64,000 nt of DNA from Catellatospora sp. KI3 (GTDB taxonomy: Bacteria; Actinomycetota; Actinomycetes; Mycobacteriales; Micromonosporaceae): the NCBI RefSeq assembly GCF_029948125.1, contig NZ_JASAMB010000001.1:186001-250000 (forward strand), given 5' to 3'. Both the position numbers and the translations under genes were made by a program. The notes below the pieces were generated by a model. The model had not been told where the DNA came from. It saw nothing but the letters and a program-made list of their open reading frames with translations, and did not search any database. Below, piece by piece: positions 1 to 8,620 of the stretch (the first letter of the stretch is position 1; each line of letters opens with the position of its first letter).

Positions 1-2
1 GG

Positions 3-491
3 CTGCACTGGGTGTGGTCGCTGGACCGGCCGGACCCCGACCCCGACGCCGCCGACGTGTTCGTGCTCGACGGCTTCACCACCGACGCCGCCGCGGTGCA
101 GGACCTGCACCGGCGGCGCCGGCACGTGGTCTGCTACCTGGAGCTGGGCGCGGTCGGCGGCCAGCCCGACGCGGGGCGCTTCCCGCACGGGCTGACCGCC
201 GACCGGCTGATCCGCTGGGACGCCCCGGCGCGGGCCCTGCGCGACACGGTCGCGCCGATCCTGGCCGACCGGCTGCGCGTGTGCCGGGACAAGGGCTTCG
301 ACGCCGCCGCACTGGATCGGCTCGCCGGTGCGCCCGACGACGTGCTGGTGCGGGTGCTCGACGCGGCGCGCGAGCTGCGGCTGCCGGTCGGGCTGGTGGA
401 CCGCCCCGACGCGCGGGCCGACCTCAGGCTGCCGCCTTCGCGCGGGGGCGCGGCTGGCACTTCGGGCACGAGTACGAAGAGCGGTTCATGA
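3..491 (+). pseudogene. GH114-like (TM1410-type) domain protein, truncated at both window edge and C-terminus
   Basis: The frame is open from the window edge, so the N-terminus lies outside. Residues resemble the first half of the GH114/endo-alpha-1,4-polygalactosaminidase fold: a beta-strand with VFVLDGF, then VVCYLELGAVGGQPDAGRF, which matches the family pattern VICYxxxGxxxxxRPDxxxFP, then CRDKGFDAAALD. The family normally continues about 100 residues after the GLVDR strand, but here the frame runs into the antisense 3' end of mutM and stops after a Ser/Gly/Thr-rich tail. The 68-bp convergent overlap with mutM and the missing C-terminal half suggest a decayed or truncated gene; a short functional variant cannot be excluded. 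The family call rests on motif resemblance only. Confidence 0.5.
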
Positions 492-1281
492 ACTGCTCGC
501 GGCGGATCGCCGACCCGCACCGCCCGCAGGGCTCGCCCTCGCGGCCGTACGCGTTGAGCGAGCGGTCGAAGTAGCCGGACTCCCCGTTGACGTTGACGTA
601 GAGCGCGTCGAACGTGGTGCCGCCGACCTTGATCGCCTCGCCGAGCACCTCCCGCACGTGCTGGAGCAGCCTCGTCGCGGCCTGGGCCGACAGCTCGTCG
701 CAGGGCCGCTCGCCGTGCAGCTTCGCCCGCCACAGCGCCTCGTCGGCGTAGATGTTGCCGACCCCGGAGATGAGCGACTGGTCCAGCAGCGCCCGCTTCA
801 CGCCGGTGCGCCGCCGGCGCAGCGCACCGAGGAAGTCGGCCGGTCTGAACTCGGCGTCCATCGGGTCCCGGGCGATGTGCGCGATCTCGGCGGGCAGCTG
901 CGCGCCGCCCGGGGAGACGGCCAGGCCGCCGAAGGTGCGCTGGTCGACGAAGCGCAGCTGCGGACCGCCGTCGGTGAAGTCGAACCGGATGTGCAGGTGC
1001 TTCTCCTCCGGCGCGGCAGCGGGCTGCACCAGCATCTGGCCCGACATGCCCAGGTGGCCGACGATCGCGTCGCCGCTGTCCAGCGGCAGCCACAGGTACT
1101 TGCCGCGGCGGCAGGCCGCGGTGACGGTCCGGCCGGTCAGCACGGCGACGAAGTCGGCGGCCCCGGCGGCGTGGCGGCGGATCGCGCGGGCGTGGCGGAC
1201 CTCGACCGCGTCGATGGTCCGGCCGACCACCCACTGCGCCAGCCCGCTGCGCACGGTCTCGACCTCAGGCAACTCCGGCAT
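424..1281 (-). CDS. mutM: Formamidopyrimidine-DNA glycosylase (Fpg/MutM)
   Basis: A bifunctional base-excision repair enzyme that removes 8-oxoguanine and formamidopyrimidines and cleaves the abasic site. The 285-residue protein starts with [11 protein letters not shown], so the catalytic Pro2 and Glu3 are present. It continues with the family signature GKYLWLPL and GHLGMSGQ and ends with a four-cysteine zinc finger (CGRC near residue 255 and CPKC near residue 275). Length is normal. It is the last gene of a minus-strand group after rnc, as in many actinobacteria. Its 3' end overlaps a truncated ORF on the other strand. Confidence 0.97.
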   Translation of the reverse strand: MPELPEVETVRSGLAQWVVGRTIDAVEVRHARAIRRHAAGAADFVAVLTGRTVTAACRRGKYLWLPLDSGDAIVGHLGMSGQMLVQPAAAPEEKHLHIRFDFTDGGPQLRFVDQRTFGGLAVSPGGAQLPAEIAHIARDPMDAEFRPADFLGALRRRRTGVKRALLDQSLISGVGNIYADEALWRAKLHGERPCDELSAQAATRLLQHVREVLGEAIKVGGTTFDALYVNVNGESGYFDRSLNAYGREGEPCGRCGSAIRREQFMNRSSYSCPKCQPRPRAKAAA

Positions 1282-1361
1282 GCTCCACCCTCTCCTCGGT
1301 CAACCCGTCAATTCTGCTACCGCCCCCCGACATGGGCGGCGGCGCGGGCGCCGGGCGGCGG

Positions 1362-2114
1362 TCACGCCTCCCGGGCCTCCGGGTGGTCCAGGTCGACGGC
1401 CCGGTTCGACAGCACCTGCCAGGCGTCCTCGGCCGCGCGCTGCTCCGCCTCCTTCTTGGTGCGGCCGGTCACGCCGCCGAAGCGCTCGGCGCTGACCACC
1501 GCCCAGGCGGTGAAGGTCTTGGCGTGGTCGGGACCCTGCTCCTCGATCACGTACTCGGGCACGCCCCAGCCGTGCTCGGAGGTCAGCTCCTGCAGGCTGG
1601 TCTTCCAGTCCAGCGAGGCGCCGCGCCGGGCCGACTCGGCCATCAGCGGGTCGAACAGGGTGCGGATGACCTCGCTGGCCCGGGGCATGCCGTGCTGCAG
1701 GTAGATCGCACCGAGCAGCGCCTCCAGCGTGTCGGCGAGGATCGACTCCTTGTCCCGCCCGCCGGTGGCCTCCTCGCCCTTGCCCAGCAGCAGGTGCGTG
1801 CCGATGCCCAGGGTGCGGGCCACCCCGGCCAGGGCGCGCGAGTTGACCACGCTGGCCCGCAGCTTGGCCAGCCGGCCCTCGGCCAGGTCGGGGTGGGCGT
1901 GGTACAGCGAGGCGGTGATCACCACGCCGAGCACCGAGTCCCCGAGGAACTCCAGGCGCTCGTTGGTGGGCAGCCCGCCGTGCTCGTAGGCGTACGACCG
2001 GTGGGTCAGCGCGCGTTCGAGCAGCTCGGGCTCGAACGGCACGCCGAACGCGGCGGACAGCTGGGCCGGATCCGGCGCCTCGGCCGGTTTCGGGTCATGC
2101 GATTTCGCTGCCAT
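1362..2114 (-). CDS. rnc: Ribonuclease III
   Basis: Double-strand-specific endoribonuclease for rRNA and mRNA processing. The N-terminal RNase III domain carries [12 protein letters not shown], the signature helix with the catalytic Glu and Asp. The C-terminal double-stranded RNA-binding domain covers about residues 165-235 and ends with [14 protein letters not shown]. The frame is open further upstream, but the ATG at 2114 with a GAGAGGG ribosome site gives the expected 250 residues, and the upstream part encodes nothing conserved. It lies 80 bp before mutM on the same strand and downstream of rpmF, from which it is separated by a hairpin. Confidence 0.96.
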   Translation of the reverse strand: MAAKSHDPKPAEAPDPAQLSAAFGVPFEPELLERALTHRSYAYEHGGLPTNERLEFLGDSVLGVVITASLYHAHPDLAEGRLAKLRASVVNSRALAGVARTLGIGTHLLLGKGEEATGGRDKESILADTLEALLGAIYLQHGMPRASEVIRTLFDPLMAESARRGASLDWKTSLQELTSEHGWGVPEYVIEEQGPDHAKTFTAWAVVSAERFGGVTGRTKKEAEQRAAEDAWQVLSNRAVDLDHPEAREA

Positions 2115-2159
2115 CAGCGACACCCTCTCGGCGGCCGCGGGACGGCGCAGACATGGCGA

Positions 2160-2190
2160 CGTCGCCGACCGGCTGAACCGGTCGGCGACG
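2160..2190 (-). terminator. Hairpin between rpmF and rnc
   Basis: A perfect 13-bp inverted repeat (CGTCGCCGACCGG with its complement around CTGAA) lies 42 bp past the rpmF stop and 46 bp before the rnc start. It has no T-tract, as is common for actinobacterial terminators. It may terminate or attenuate transcription between the two genes. Confidence 0.55.
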
Positions 2191-2232
2191 CGACGAGTTG
2201 AACAACCCCGGCGGCACCGGGTCGACTCGGGA

Positions 2233-2406
2233 TTAGACCTCGAGCACCTGGCGGCCGTTGTACGTGCCGCAGACGGTGCAGGCGCTGTGCGGCAGCTTGG
2301 CCGACTTGCACTGCGGGCAGGCAACGGTCGCGACCGCGCTGACCTTCCACTGCGCCCGGCGGTGACGGGTGTTGCTGCGCGACATCTTGCGCTTCGGGAC
2401 TGCCAC
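2233..2406 (-). CDS. rpmF: 50S ribosomal protein L32 (zinc type)
   Basis: A large-subunit ribosomal protein of 57 residues. The sequence [17 protein letters not shown] is the invariant L32 start, and two CxxC pairs (CPQC, CTVC) form the zinc ribbon. Start choice: the GTG at 2406 is preceded by GAGGAG about 8 bases upstream. It follows the DUF177 gene, the widespread yceD-rpmF pair, and so is probably co-transcribed with it. Confidence 0.97.
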   Translation of the reverse strand: MAVPKRKMSRSNTRHRRAQWKVSAVATVACPQCKSAKLPHSACTVCGTYNGRQVLEV

Positions 2407-2492
2407 TGTATTACTCCTCAGTAGTAGTCGGCGGGTGCCGACCTTCTCTCGTTCGGCCGGCGGCCGACTGTCGTCTGACTCCGCTGGGCCGG

Positions 2493-3083
2493 TCAGGCTT
2501 GCGGATCTGCGGGCTGCTCCGGCTCCAGGCCGGTGAGCCCGCGCAACGCCGCCCAGCGTGCGTCGACCACCTCGTGCTTGTGGTCGTCGGGCAGCTCGTC
2601 CCAGCGGACCCCGCACTCGGGGCACAACCCTGGGCAGTCCTCCCGGCACAGCGGATTGACCGGCAGTGACAGCACCACCGCATCCCGCACGGCCGGTTCG
2701 AGGTCGACCAGGTCGTCGTGGATCCGACCGATCTCGTCCTCGTCGGTGGTCTCGTCCGTGGCGCTGTCCGGATACACGAACAGCTCCTGGACCCGGACGT
2801 CCACCTCGTCGTCGATCTCGACCAGGCAGCGGCCGCACTCGCCCACCAGTGGACCGGTCACGCTCCCGGAGACGAGCACACCCTCCGACACCGACTCCAT
2901 CCGCAGGTCGAGGACGAGGTCGGCGCCCTCCGGCACCGAGATCATCTCTACGCCCAGGTCCGCCGGGGCCGGGACCACCCGCTTGAGGGTACGCATCGCA
3001 CCCGCGCCGCGCGGCAGGTCCCGGATGTCCAGGACGAGAGGCGCTCGCGGATCGAGGTGCTGCTTCATCGAGTGATCAGGCAT
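2493..3083 (-). CDS. YceD/DUF177 family protein
   Basis: A 196-residue member of the DUF177 (YceD) family, which is nearly always encoded directly before rpmF. The bacterial family is linked to 23S rRNA accumulation and ribosome assembly. Visible features are the paired cysteines CGRC (about residue 88) and the later CREDCPGLCPECG cluster, which probably bind metal. The start may be the ATG at 3083 or the one at 3068; neither has a clear ribosome site. Confidence 0.88.
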   Translation of the reverse strand: MPDHSMKQHLDPRAPLVLDIRDLPRGAGAMRTLKRVVPAPADLGVEMISVPEGADLVLDLRMESVSEGVLVSGSVTGPLVGECGRCLVEIDDEVDVRVQELFVYPDSATDETTDEDEIGRIHDDLVDLEPAVRDAVVLSLPVNPLCREDCPGLCPECGVRWDELPDDHKHEVVDARWAALRGLTGLEPEQPADPQA

Positions 3084-3164
3084 GACTTTTCACAAAGAGG
3101 TGAGAGTTCACCGGGACAGCGGACGGTCGGCCGAGTTGTCGCAGGCCGACGTAGAAGGTTACCT

Positions 3165-3197
3165 GAACCGGCCCGACGCCGTCGAACGGGCCGGTTC
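3165..3197 (-). terminator. Hairpin after the sepIVA-like gene
   Basis: A 10-bp perfect inverted repeat (GAACCGGCCC with its complement) with a 13-base loop lies 30 bp after the stop of the sepIVA-like gene and before the DUF177 start. Probable intrinsic terminator on the minus strand. Confidence 0.5.
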
Positions 3198-3226
3198 ACC
3201 CGCGCGCCGAGGTCGGGCCGACCCGG

Positions 3227-3721
3227 TCAGAACGGAAGCGGACGATCGTCGTCGCCGGGGACGAACGAGCCGATCTCCCGCAGGGCGTGCATCTTGTCGC
3301 GGCCGCGCTCGATCGAGGCCAGCGCCCGGGTCAGGAACTGCTCGAAGTTGCCCAGCGCCGTGTCGACGTACTCGTCGACCTCGTCGCGCAGCCGCTGCGC
3401 CTCGGCGCGGGCCTCGGCGACGATGCGCGCGCCCTCGTGCTCGGCCGAGACTGTGATCTCGTTCACCGAGACCAGGCGGGCGTGTTCCTGCTCACCCTCG
3501 TGGATGATCCGGTCCGCCTCGCGCCGGCCGGCGTCGAGGATCTTGTCGCGCTCCTCCAGCAGAGCGGCAGACCGGCGCAGCTCGCCGGGCAGCTCTGCCC
3601 GCAGCTGGTCCAGCGTGCCGATCAGCTCACCGCGGTCGACCATGCAGTTGCGCGACATCGGCACCGATCGCGCGGCTTCCACCAGGGCGATGATGTCGTC
3701 GATACGGTCGAGTGGGTCCAC
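3227..3721 (-). CDS. sepIVA: DivIVA-like coiled-coil protein, SepIVA homologue
   Basis: A 164-residue protein that is mostly coiled coil from about residue 30 to 140 (heptads of E, R, A and L such as LRRSAALLEERDKIL and ARAEAQRLRDEVDEY). The start MDPLDRIDDIIALVEAARSVP and the position next to DUF177 and rnc match the mycobacterial septum-site protein SepIVA. In mycobacteria it is a DivIVA-family factor needed for cell division and envelope growth. It acts in the cytoplasm at septa and poles. Assignment is by synteny and sequence memory. Confidence 0.8.
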   Translation of the reverse strand: MDPLDRIDDIIALVEAARSVPMSRNCMVDRGELIGTLDQLRAELPGELRRSAALLEERDKILDAGRREADRIIHEGEQEHARLVSVNEITVSAEHEGARIVAEARAEAQRLRDEVDEYVDTALGNFEQFLTRALASIERGRDKMHALREIGSFVPGDDDRPLPF

Positions 3722-3830
3722 CGACGGTCACTCCTCAAACACGGTTGTTGTCCACACCATGATGCGTCCCGGCGCTACCCCTTGCGCAGACCGGTCCCGC
3801 TGCGGCGAGTCGCCGCAGGTAGTGCCTTTG

Positions 3831-4319
3831 TCAGGCCGCGCGGGCCGGCCGCAGCCGCTCCGCGAGCCTACGCTCGACCAGCTCCGGCACGTACGGCGAA
3901 ACGTCGCCGCCCCACTTGGCGACCTCCTTGACGAGACTGGAGGCGATGAATGAATACAGCGGGTTCGTCGGCATGAAGAGCGTCTCCACCCCGGCCAGAC
4001 CCACGTTCATCTGCGCCATCTGCAGCTCGTAGTCGAAGTCGCTGACCGCCCGCAGCCCCTTGACCAGTACCTGCGCCTGCCGGTCGCGGCAGAAGTCGAC
4101 CAGCAGACCCTGGAACGACTCGACCCGGACGTTGGCGTAGTCCTTGGTCACCTCGCGCAGGATCTCCAGGCGCTCCTCGACCGTGAACAGGCCCTGCTTC
4201 GACTGATTGATCAGCACCGCGACGATGACCTCGTCGAACAGCCGCGCCGATCGATCGATGATGTCCAGATGCCCCCGGGTGACCGGGTCGAAGGACCCGG
4301 GACAGACCGCACGCCTCAC
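3831..4319 (-). CDS. coaD: Phosphopantetheine adenylyltransferase
   Basis: Catalyses the penultimate step of coenzyme A synthesis, transferring AMP from ATP to 4'-phosphopantetheine. The N-terminal nucleotidyltransferase motif is [15 protein letters not shown] (T/HxGH type), with [19 protein letters not shown] and [13 protein letters not shown] further on. The GTG at 4319, with GGAAGGGTGAG upstream, gives the family length of 162 residues. The longer open frame to 4364 overlaps rsmD and is unlikely. It follows rsmD by 7 bp, the common rsmD-coaD operon. Confidence 0.96.
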   Translation of the reverse strand: MRRAVCPGSFDPVTRGHLDIIDRSARLFDEVIVAVLINQSKQGLFTVEERLEILREVTKDYANVRVESFQGLLVDFCRDRQAQVLVKGLRAVSDFDYELQMAQMNVGLAGVETLFMPTNPLYSFIASSLVKEVAKWGGDVSPYVPELVERRLAERLRPARAA

Positions 4320-4326
4320 TAGCTGC

Positions 4327-4920
4327 TCACCCTTCCGGTTCACTCGCTCCGCGACTCTGCGCAACGGCGCGACCGTACCAAAGGGTCGACTCCCCGTAGC
4401 GGCGGCCGCGATCGCCAGTGACGCCTTCCACCCAGGACGGCTCGGGCGAGCGGGTGGCCCGCTCCACCACCAGCACCGCGTCGGGCGCGAGCCAGCCGTG
4501 CCCGACCAGCGCGGCCAGCGCCGCGGTCAGCTCCGGCTCGGTCAGCGGGTACGGCGGGTCGGCGAAGACGACGTCGTACGGACCGCCCTGGGGCCCCGCG
4601 GCGAGCACCGTGCCGACCCGGCCCGCCGCCACCGCCGCCCCGGCCGCGCCCAGCGTCGCGATGTTCTCCCTGATCACCCGGACCGCCTTGGCGTCGGACT
4701 CGACCAGCAGCGCGTGCGCGGCCCCGCGCGACAGCGCCTCCAGCCCGACCGCGCCGGAGCCGGCGAACAGGTCGAGCACGCGGGCGCCGTCGAGGTCGGT
4801 CATGGACTCCAGCGCCGAGAACAGCGCCTCGCGGACCCGGTCGGAGGTGGGCCGGGTGTCGCGGCCGTCCGGGGTGCGCAGCCGCCGCCCGCCGTACCTG
4901 CCCGCCACGATCCTCGTCAC
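4327..4920 (-). CDS. rsmD: 16S rRNA (guanine-966-N2)-methyltransferase
   Basis: SAM-dependent methyltransferase of 197 residues that modifies G966 of 16S rRNA in the assembled small subunit. It has the family start [14 protein letters not shown], the SAM-binding loop [19 protein letters not shown] and the catalytic DPPY motif (FADPPYPL). It is followed closely by coaD on the same strand. Confidence 0.95.
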   Translation of the reverse strand: MTRIVAGRYGGRRLRTPDGRDTRPTSDRVREALFSALESMTDLDGARVLDLFAGSGAVGLEALSRGAAHALLVESDAKAVRVIRENIATLGAAGAAVAAGRVGTVLAAGPQGGPYDVVFADPPYPLTEPELTAALAALVGHGWLAPDAVLVVERATRSPEPSWVEGVTGDRGRRYGESTLWYGRAVAQSRGASEPEG

Positions 4921-5123
4921 GCCCTCACGCTACGGGATCGACGCACGCTTACCCCCCGCGCGTGAGCGATCACCAGGCAGCGAGCGTCACCGGTATGCGA
5001 TAACGATTCGGCAACGGTTCATTCACCTGCCACCCGTAGCGTTTCCGTGCGACCGCGCGCCTTCACTAGGGTCAGTCGGTCTCAGACTTTCACTTTCGTC
5101 ACATCCATCCCCCTGGAGCACGT
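4921..5123. other. Divergent intergenic region between rsmD and the LPXTG gene
   Basis: About 200 bases with promoters expected in both directions. AT-richer patches occur near 4995-5045. I see no convincing operator, hairpin or small ORF. Confidence 0.4.
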
Positions 5124-6353
5124 GTGAATCGTCAGTTCACCCGACGCCTGCTCGCCTACGCGGGCAGCGCGCTGCTCGGCCTCGCGGGCGCGTTCGTACT
5201 GGCCAGCCCCGCCCAGGCCCACCACACGGTGATCACGGCCAAGGCCAAGTGCACCCCCAACGAGTGGGTCATCTCCTGGACCGTCGAGAACTGGGACACC
5301 GACATGTCGGCGACCCTCGATGTCACGGCCACTCCGGACACCCCGATCACCAACATCGTCGACGGGGCGACCCTGCCGGGCAAAACCAAGAACAACAAGG
5401 GCGGCAAGCTGTACGGCGACCAGACCGTCCCGCTGGGCACCGCCTCGGCCGACCTGAGCATCAAGGGCACCTGGACCAACGGCCGCTCGGCCACCAACAC
5501 CGGGCACATCGACCTCGACCGCACCAACTGCGGCAGGTACAAGGCCGACGTGACCGGCTCGGCCCGCTGCGACGCCGACACCGGCACCTGGCAGGTCACC
5601 TGGGCCGTCGTGAACAAGCACTACACCGACGCCGCCGTGGCGAAGATCGTGAACAACCCGGCCGACCTCAAGTTCACCGGCACGCTCACCGACGGCACCT
5701 GGACCCCGCTGGCCGACAAGACCCAGGTCGTGGGTCTGACCGACGGCCAGAGCGTCCCCGGTGGCGCGACGGTCAACGCCACCCAGAGCGTGCCCGGCAC
5801 CGCCACGGGCGCGCGCCTGAAGGTCAAGCTGAACTGGAACGGCAGCCCGGGCGACGCCACCCCGCAGCCCGGCGCGGCCGAGGACACCGACTCCAGCGAG
5901 CTCGCGTTCGAGGGCGCCTGTGTCAAGAACACCCCGAAGCCGTCGGTGACCTTCGCGGCCGACTGCACCGGCGTCGTCACCGTCACCCTGATCAACGCCC
6001 AGGGCGCGACCAAGGCCGCGACCTTCGAGGTCACCGGCACCGACGGCTGGACCAGCGGTCCCATCGTGGTGCAGGCCGGCGAGAACGCGCTGCCGGTGAC
6101 GGTGCCCGCCAAGAACGCCAAGAAGATCTCGGTCACCGAGGGCGGCGTGCTGCTGCCCGGCGGCGAGTACACCCCCGAGGTGCAGGAGTGCGAGGAGCCG
6201 TCGCCGTCCCCGTCGACGTCGCCGCGCCCCGAGCTGCCCACCACCGGCGCGAACACCATGCTGGCCGTGTTCTCGGGCCTGGCCCTGATCGCGGTCGGTG
6301 CCCTGGTCTTCCTGCTCGCCCGTCGCCGGCGGCTGAACCTGACCGACGTGTGA
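5124..6353 (+). CDS. LPXTG-anchored cell-surface protein
   Basis: A 409-residue exported protein. The signal peptide covers about residues 1-32 (RRLLAYAGSALLGLAGAFVLASPAQA), then come repeated beta-rich modules of about 110 residues that each begin near a cysteine (AKCTPNEWVISWTVEN; ARCDADTGTWQVTWAVVN; ADCTGVVTVTL). A Pro/Ser stalk precedes the sorting signal LPTTG, a hydrophobic helix and a RRRR tail, so sortase should link it to peptidoglycan. The GTG start at 5124 has GGAG upstream. It is single and is followed by a strong hairpin. The ligand is unknown. Confidence 0.85.
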   Translation: MNRQFTRRLLAYAGSALLGLAGAFVLASPAQAHHTVITAKAKCTPNEWVISWTVENWDTDMSATLDVTATPDTPITNIVDGATLPGKTKNNKGGKLYGDQTVPLGTASADLSIKGTWTNGRSATNTGHIDLDRTNCGRYKADVTGSARCDADTGTWQVTWAVVNKHYTDAAVAKIVNNPADLKFTGTLTDGTWTPLADKTQVVGLTDGQSVPGGATVNATQSVPGTATGARLKVKLNWNGSPGDATPQPGAAEDTDSSELAFEGACVKNTPKPSVTFAADCTGVVTVTLINAQGATKAATFEVTGTDGWTSGPIVVQAGENALPVTVPAKNAKKISVTEGGVLLPGGEYTPEVQECEEPSPSPSTSPRPELPTTGANTMLAVFSGLALIAVGALVFLLARRRRLNLTDV

Positions 6354-6378
6354 TCGTGAGCTGATCCACCGCACGAAG

Positions 6379-6409
6379 AAGGGCGGGCCCCCGCGGGGGT
6401 CCGCCCTTT
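6379..6409. terminator. Bidirectional terminator between the LPXTG gene and recG
   Basis: A long GC-rich inverted repeat (AAGGGCGG with its complement, extended by the CCCCCG/CGGGGG core) lies between two convergent stop codons. It has A and T runs at its ends and can serve both directions. Confidence 0.8.
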
Positions 6410-6418
6410 CGCTTCGGC

Positions 6419-8620
6419 TCAGCCCTTCTGCAGGTACTCCGCGCGGTCGGCGTCGACCAGGCGCGCCACCTGCGCCGCCAGCAGCGGGTGCGCCGTCAGC
6501 TCCGGGTCCTCGGCCAGCAGCCGGTCGGCCTCGGCGCGCGCTTCTCCGATCAGGTCCCGATCGCGCAGCAGCGACAGCAGCCGCAGGTGCGAGCGCCGCC
6601 CCGACTGCGCCGCCCCGAGCACGTCGCCCTCGCGCCGCTGCTCCAGGTCCAGCTCGGCCAGGCGGAAGCCGTCCAGCGTCGAGGCGACCGCGTCCAGGCG
6701 CTCGCGCGCCGGCGTGCCCTCCAGCGCCTCGGTGACCAGCAGGCACAGGCCCGCCGCCGAGCCCCGGCCCACCCGGCCGCGCAGCTGATGCAGCTGCGAC
6801 ACCCCGAACCGGTCGGCGTCGAGGATCACCATCGCGGTCGCGTTCGGGACGTCCACGCCCACCTCGATCACGGTCGTGGCGACCAGCACGTCGAGCTGCC
6901 CGGCCGCGTACGTCCGCATCACCGCGTCCTTCTCCTCGGCGGGCAGGCGGCCGTGCAGCACCCCGATGCGCAGGCCGCGCAGCGGCCCCTCGGCCAGCAG
7001 CGGGGCCACGTCCAGCACCGCCACCGGCGGGCGCTTCTCGTCCTCCTCGGCGCCCTCGACCGGCTCGACCTCGTCCTCGGTGCCGTTGTCACCGATGCGC
7101 GGGCACACGACGTACGCCTGGTGGCCCTGCTGGACCTCCTCGACCACGCGGCGCCAGGCCCGGTCCAGGAACGCGGGCTTCTCGGCCACCGGCACGACGT
7201 GCGAGGCGATCGGCGAGCGGCCGCCCGGCAGCTGCGACAGGCTGGACACCTCCAGGTCGCCGTACACGGTCATGGCGACCGTGCGCGGGATCGGCGTCGC
7301 GGTCATGACCAGCACGTGCGGCGGCTGCTCGGCCTTGGCCCGCAGCGCGTCGCGCTGCTCGACGCCGAACCGGTGCTGCTCGTCGACGACGACCAGGCCC
7401 AGGTCGGCGAAGTCGACGCCCTCGTACAGCAGCGCGTGGGTGCCGACGACCAGCCCGGCCGAACCGTCGGCGAGCTTGGCCAGCGCCTTTCGCCGCGCCG
7501 CGGCCCCCTGCGAGCCGGTGACCAGCACCACCTGGGTGCCGTCCGGGTCGCCGTCGAGCTCGTCGGCGCGGCCCTTCGGCCCGAGCAGCCTGCTGATGCC
7601 CCGCTGGTGCTGCGCGGCGAGCACCTCCGTCGGCGCGAGCAGCGCCGCCTGCCCGCCCGCGTCCACGACCTGCAGCATCGCCCGCAGTGCGACCAGCGTC
7701 TTGCCCGCGCCGACCTCGCCCTGCAGCAGCCGGTGCATCGGGTGCGGCCGGGCCAGGTCCTGCGCGATCTCCTCGCCGACGGCCAGCTGACCGTCGGTGA
7801 GCGTGAACGGCAGCGACCCGTCGAACCCGGCCAGCAGCCCGCCCTCGCGGCGCGGCCGCGGCTTCGCGGGCCACGCCGCCGCCTCCTGCTTGCGCCGCAC
7901 CAGCGTCAGCTGTACGGCGAACGCCTCGTCCCAGGCCAGCCGCCGCCGCGCTAGGTACAGCAGCTCCTTGGCGCTCGGGCGGTGGATCTCGCGCAGCGCG
8001 GTGGCCAGGTCCAGCAGCTTGCGCCCGGCGCGCAGCTCCGACGGCAGCGGATCGGCGGGCAGGTCCACCGTGTCGAGCACCACCCGCACGCAGCGGGCCA
8101 GCACCCAGGTCGGCACCGCCGCGGCGGCCGGATACACCGGGATCAGCGCCCCGGCGAACTCCTCCACCTCGGCGGCCACCTCGCCGTCGGCCGCGCCCGC
8201 GTCGAGCAGCACGTACTCGGGGCCGTTCAGCTGGCGGCGGCCGCGGAAGTCGCCGACCTTGCCCGCGAACAGGCCCCAGACGCCCGCGCGCAGCTCCCGC
8301 TCGCGCCACGCCTGCTGGAAGAACGTCAGGATGAGCTGGCCGCCGGAACCGTCGCCGACGACGACCTCGAGCATGCTGCCGCGCCGCTGGCGCATCGGGC
8401 GGGTGGTGGTGCGCAGCACCTGCGCCAGCACGGTCACCTGCTCGCCGATCTCCAGCGAGCGCATGTCGGTGTGCTCGCCGCGCTCGTCGTACCGGCGGGG
8501 GAAGTGGAACAGCAGGTCACCGGCGGTGTACAGGTCGAGGTGGGTAGCCAGGGCCTTGGCGGTCTTCTCCCCGACCAGCTTCTTCAGCGGGGTCTCGACG
8601 TCGGCGTCGCCCACGGTCAC
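6419..8620 (-). CDS. recG: ATP-dependent DNA helicase RecG
   Basis: Branch-migration helicase for stalled forks and Holliday junctions, 733 residues. The N-terminal wedge/OB part contains YTAGDLLFHFPRRY. The helicase core shows Walker A (LLQGEVGAGKTLVAL), DEQH (VVDEQHRFG), ATPIPRT, and the C-terminal RRGRVGRG-like LRGRVGRGSAAG. The start is GTG at 8620 or 8614. Its start overlaps the stop of the DAK2 gene by 4 bases (GTGA), so the two are translationally coupled. Confidence 0.97.
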   Translation of the reverse strand: MTVGDADVETPLKKLVGEKTAKALATHLDLYTAGDLLFHFPRRYDERGEHTDMRSLEIGEQVTVLAQVLRTTTRPMRQRRGSMLEVVVGDGSGGQLILTFFQQAWRERELRAGVWGLFAGKVGDFRGRRQLNGPEYVLLDAGAADGEVAAEVEEFAGALIPVYPAAAAVPTWVLARCVRVVLDTVDLPADPLPSELRAGRKLLDLATALREIHRPSAKELLYLARRRLAWDEAFAVQLTLVRRKQEAAAWPAKPRPRREGGLLAGFDGSLPFTLTDGQLAVGEEIAQDLARPHPMHRLLQGEVGAGKTLVALRAMLQVVDAGGQAALLAPTEVLAAQHQRGISRLLGPKGRADELDGDPDGTQVVLVTGSQGAAARRKALAKLADGSAGLVVGTHALLYEGVDFADLGLVVVDEQHRFGVEQRDALRAKAEQPPHVLVMTATPIPRTVAMTVYGDLEVSSLSQLPGGRSPIASHVVPVAEKPAFLDRAWRRVVEEVQQGHQAYVVCPRIGDNGTEDEVEPVEGAEEDEKRPPVAVLDVAPLLAEGPLRGLRIGVLHGRLPAEEKDAVMRTYAAGQLDVLVATTVIEVGVDVPNATAMVILDADRFGVSQLHQLRGRVGRGSAAGLCLLVTEALEGTPARERLDAVASTLDGFRLAELDLEQRREGDVLGAAQSGRRSHLRLLSLLRDRDLIGEARAEADRLLAEDPELTAHPLLAAQVARLVDADRAEYLQKG

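Noticed and set aside
134-1234. Long open frame antisense to mutM
   Set aside because: Only Arg/Ala/Gly-rich low-complexity translation, a usual shadow in high-GC DNA; mutM on the same DNA is certain.
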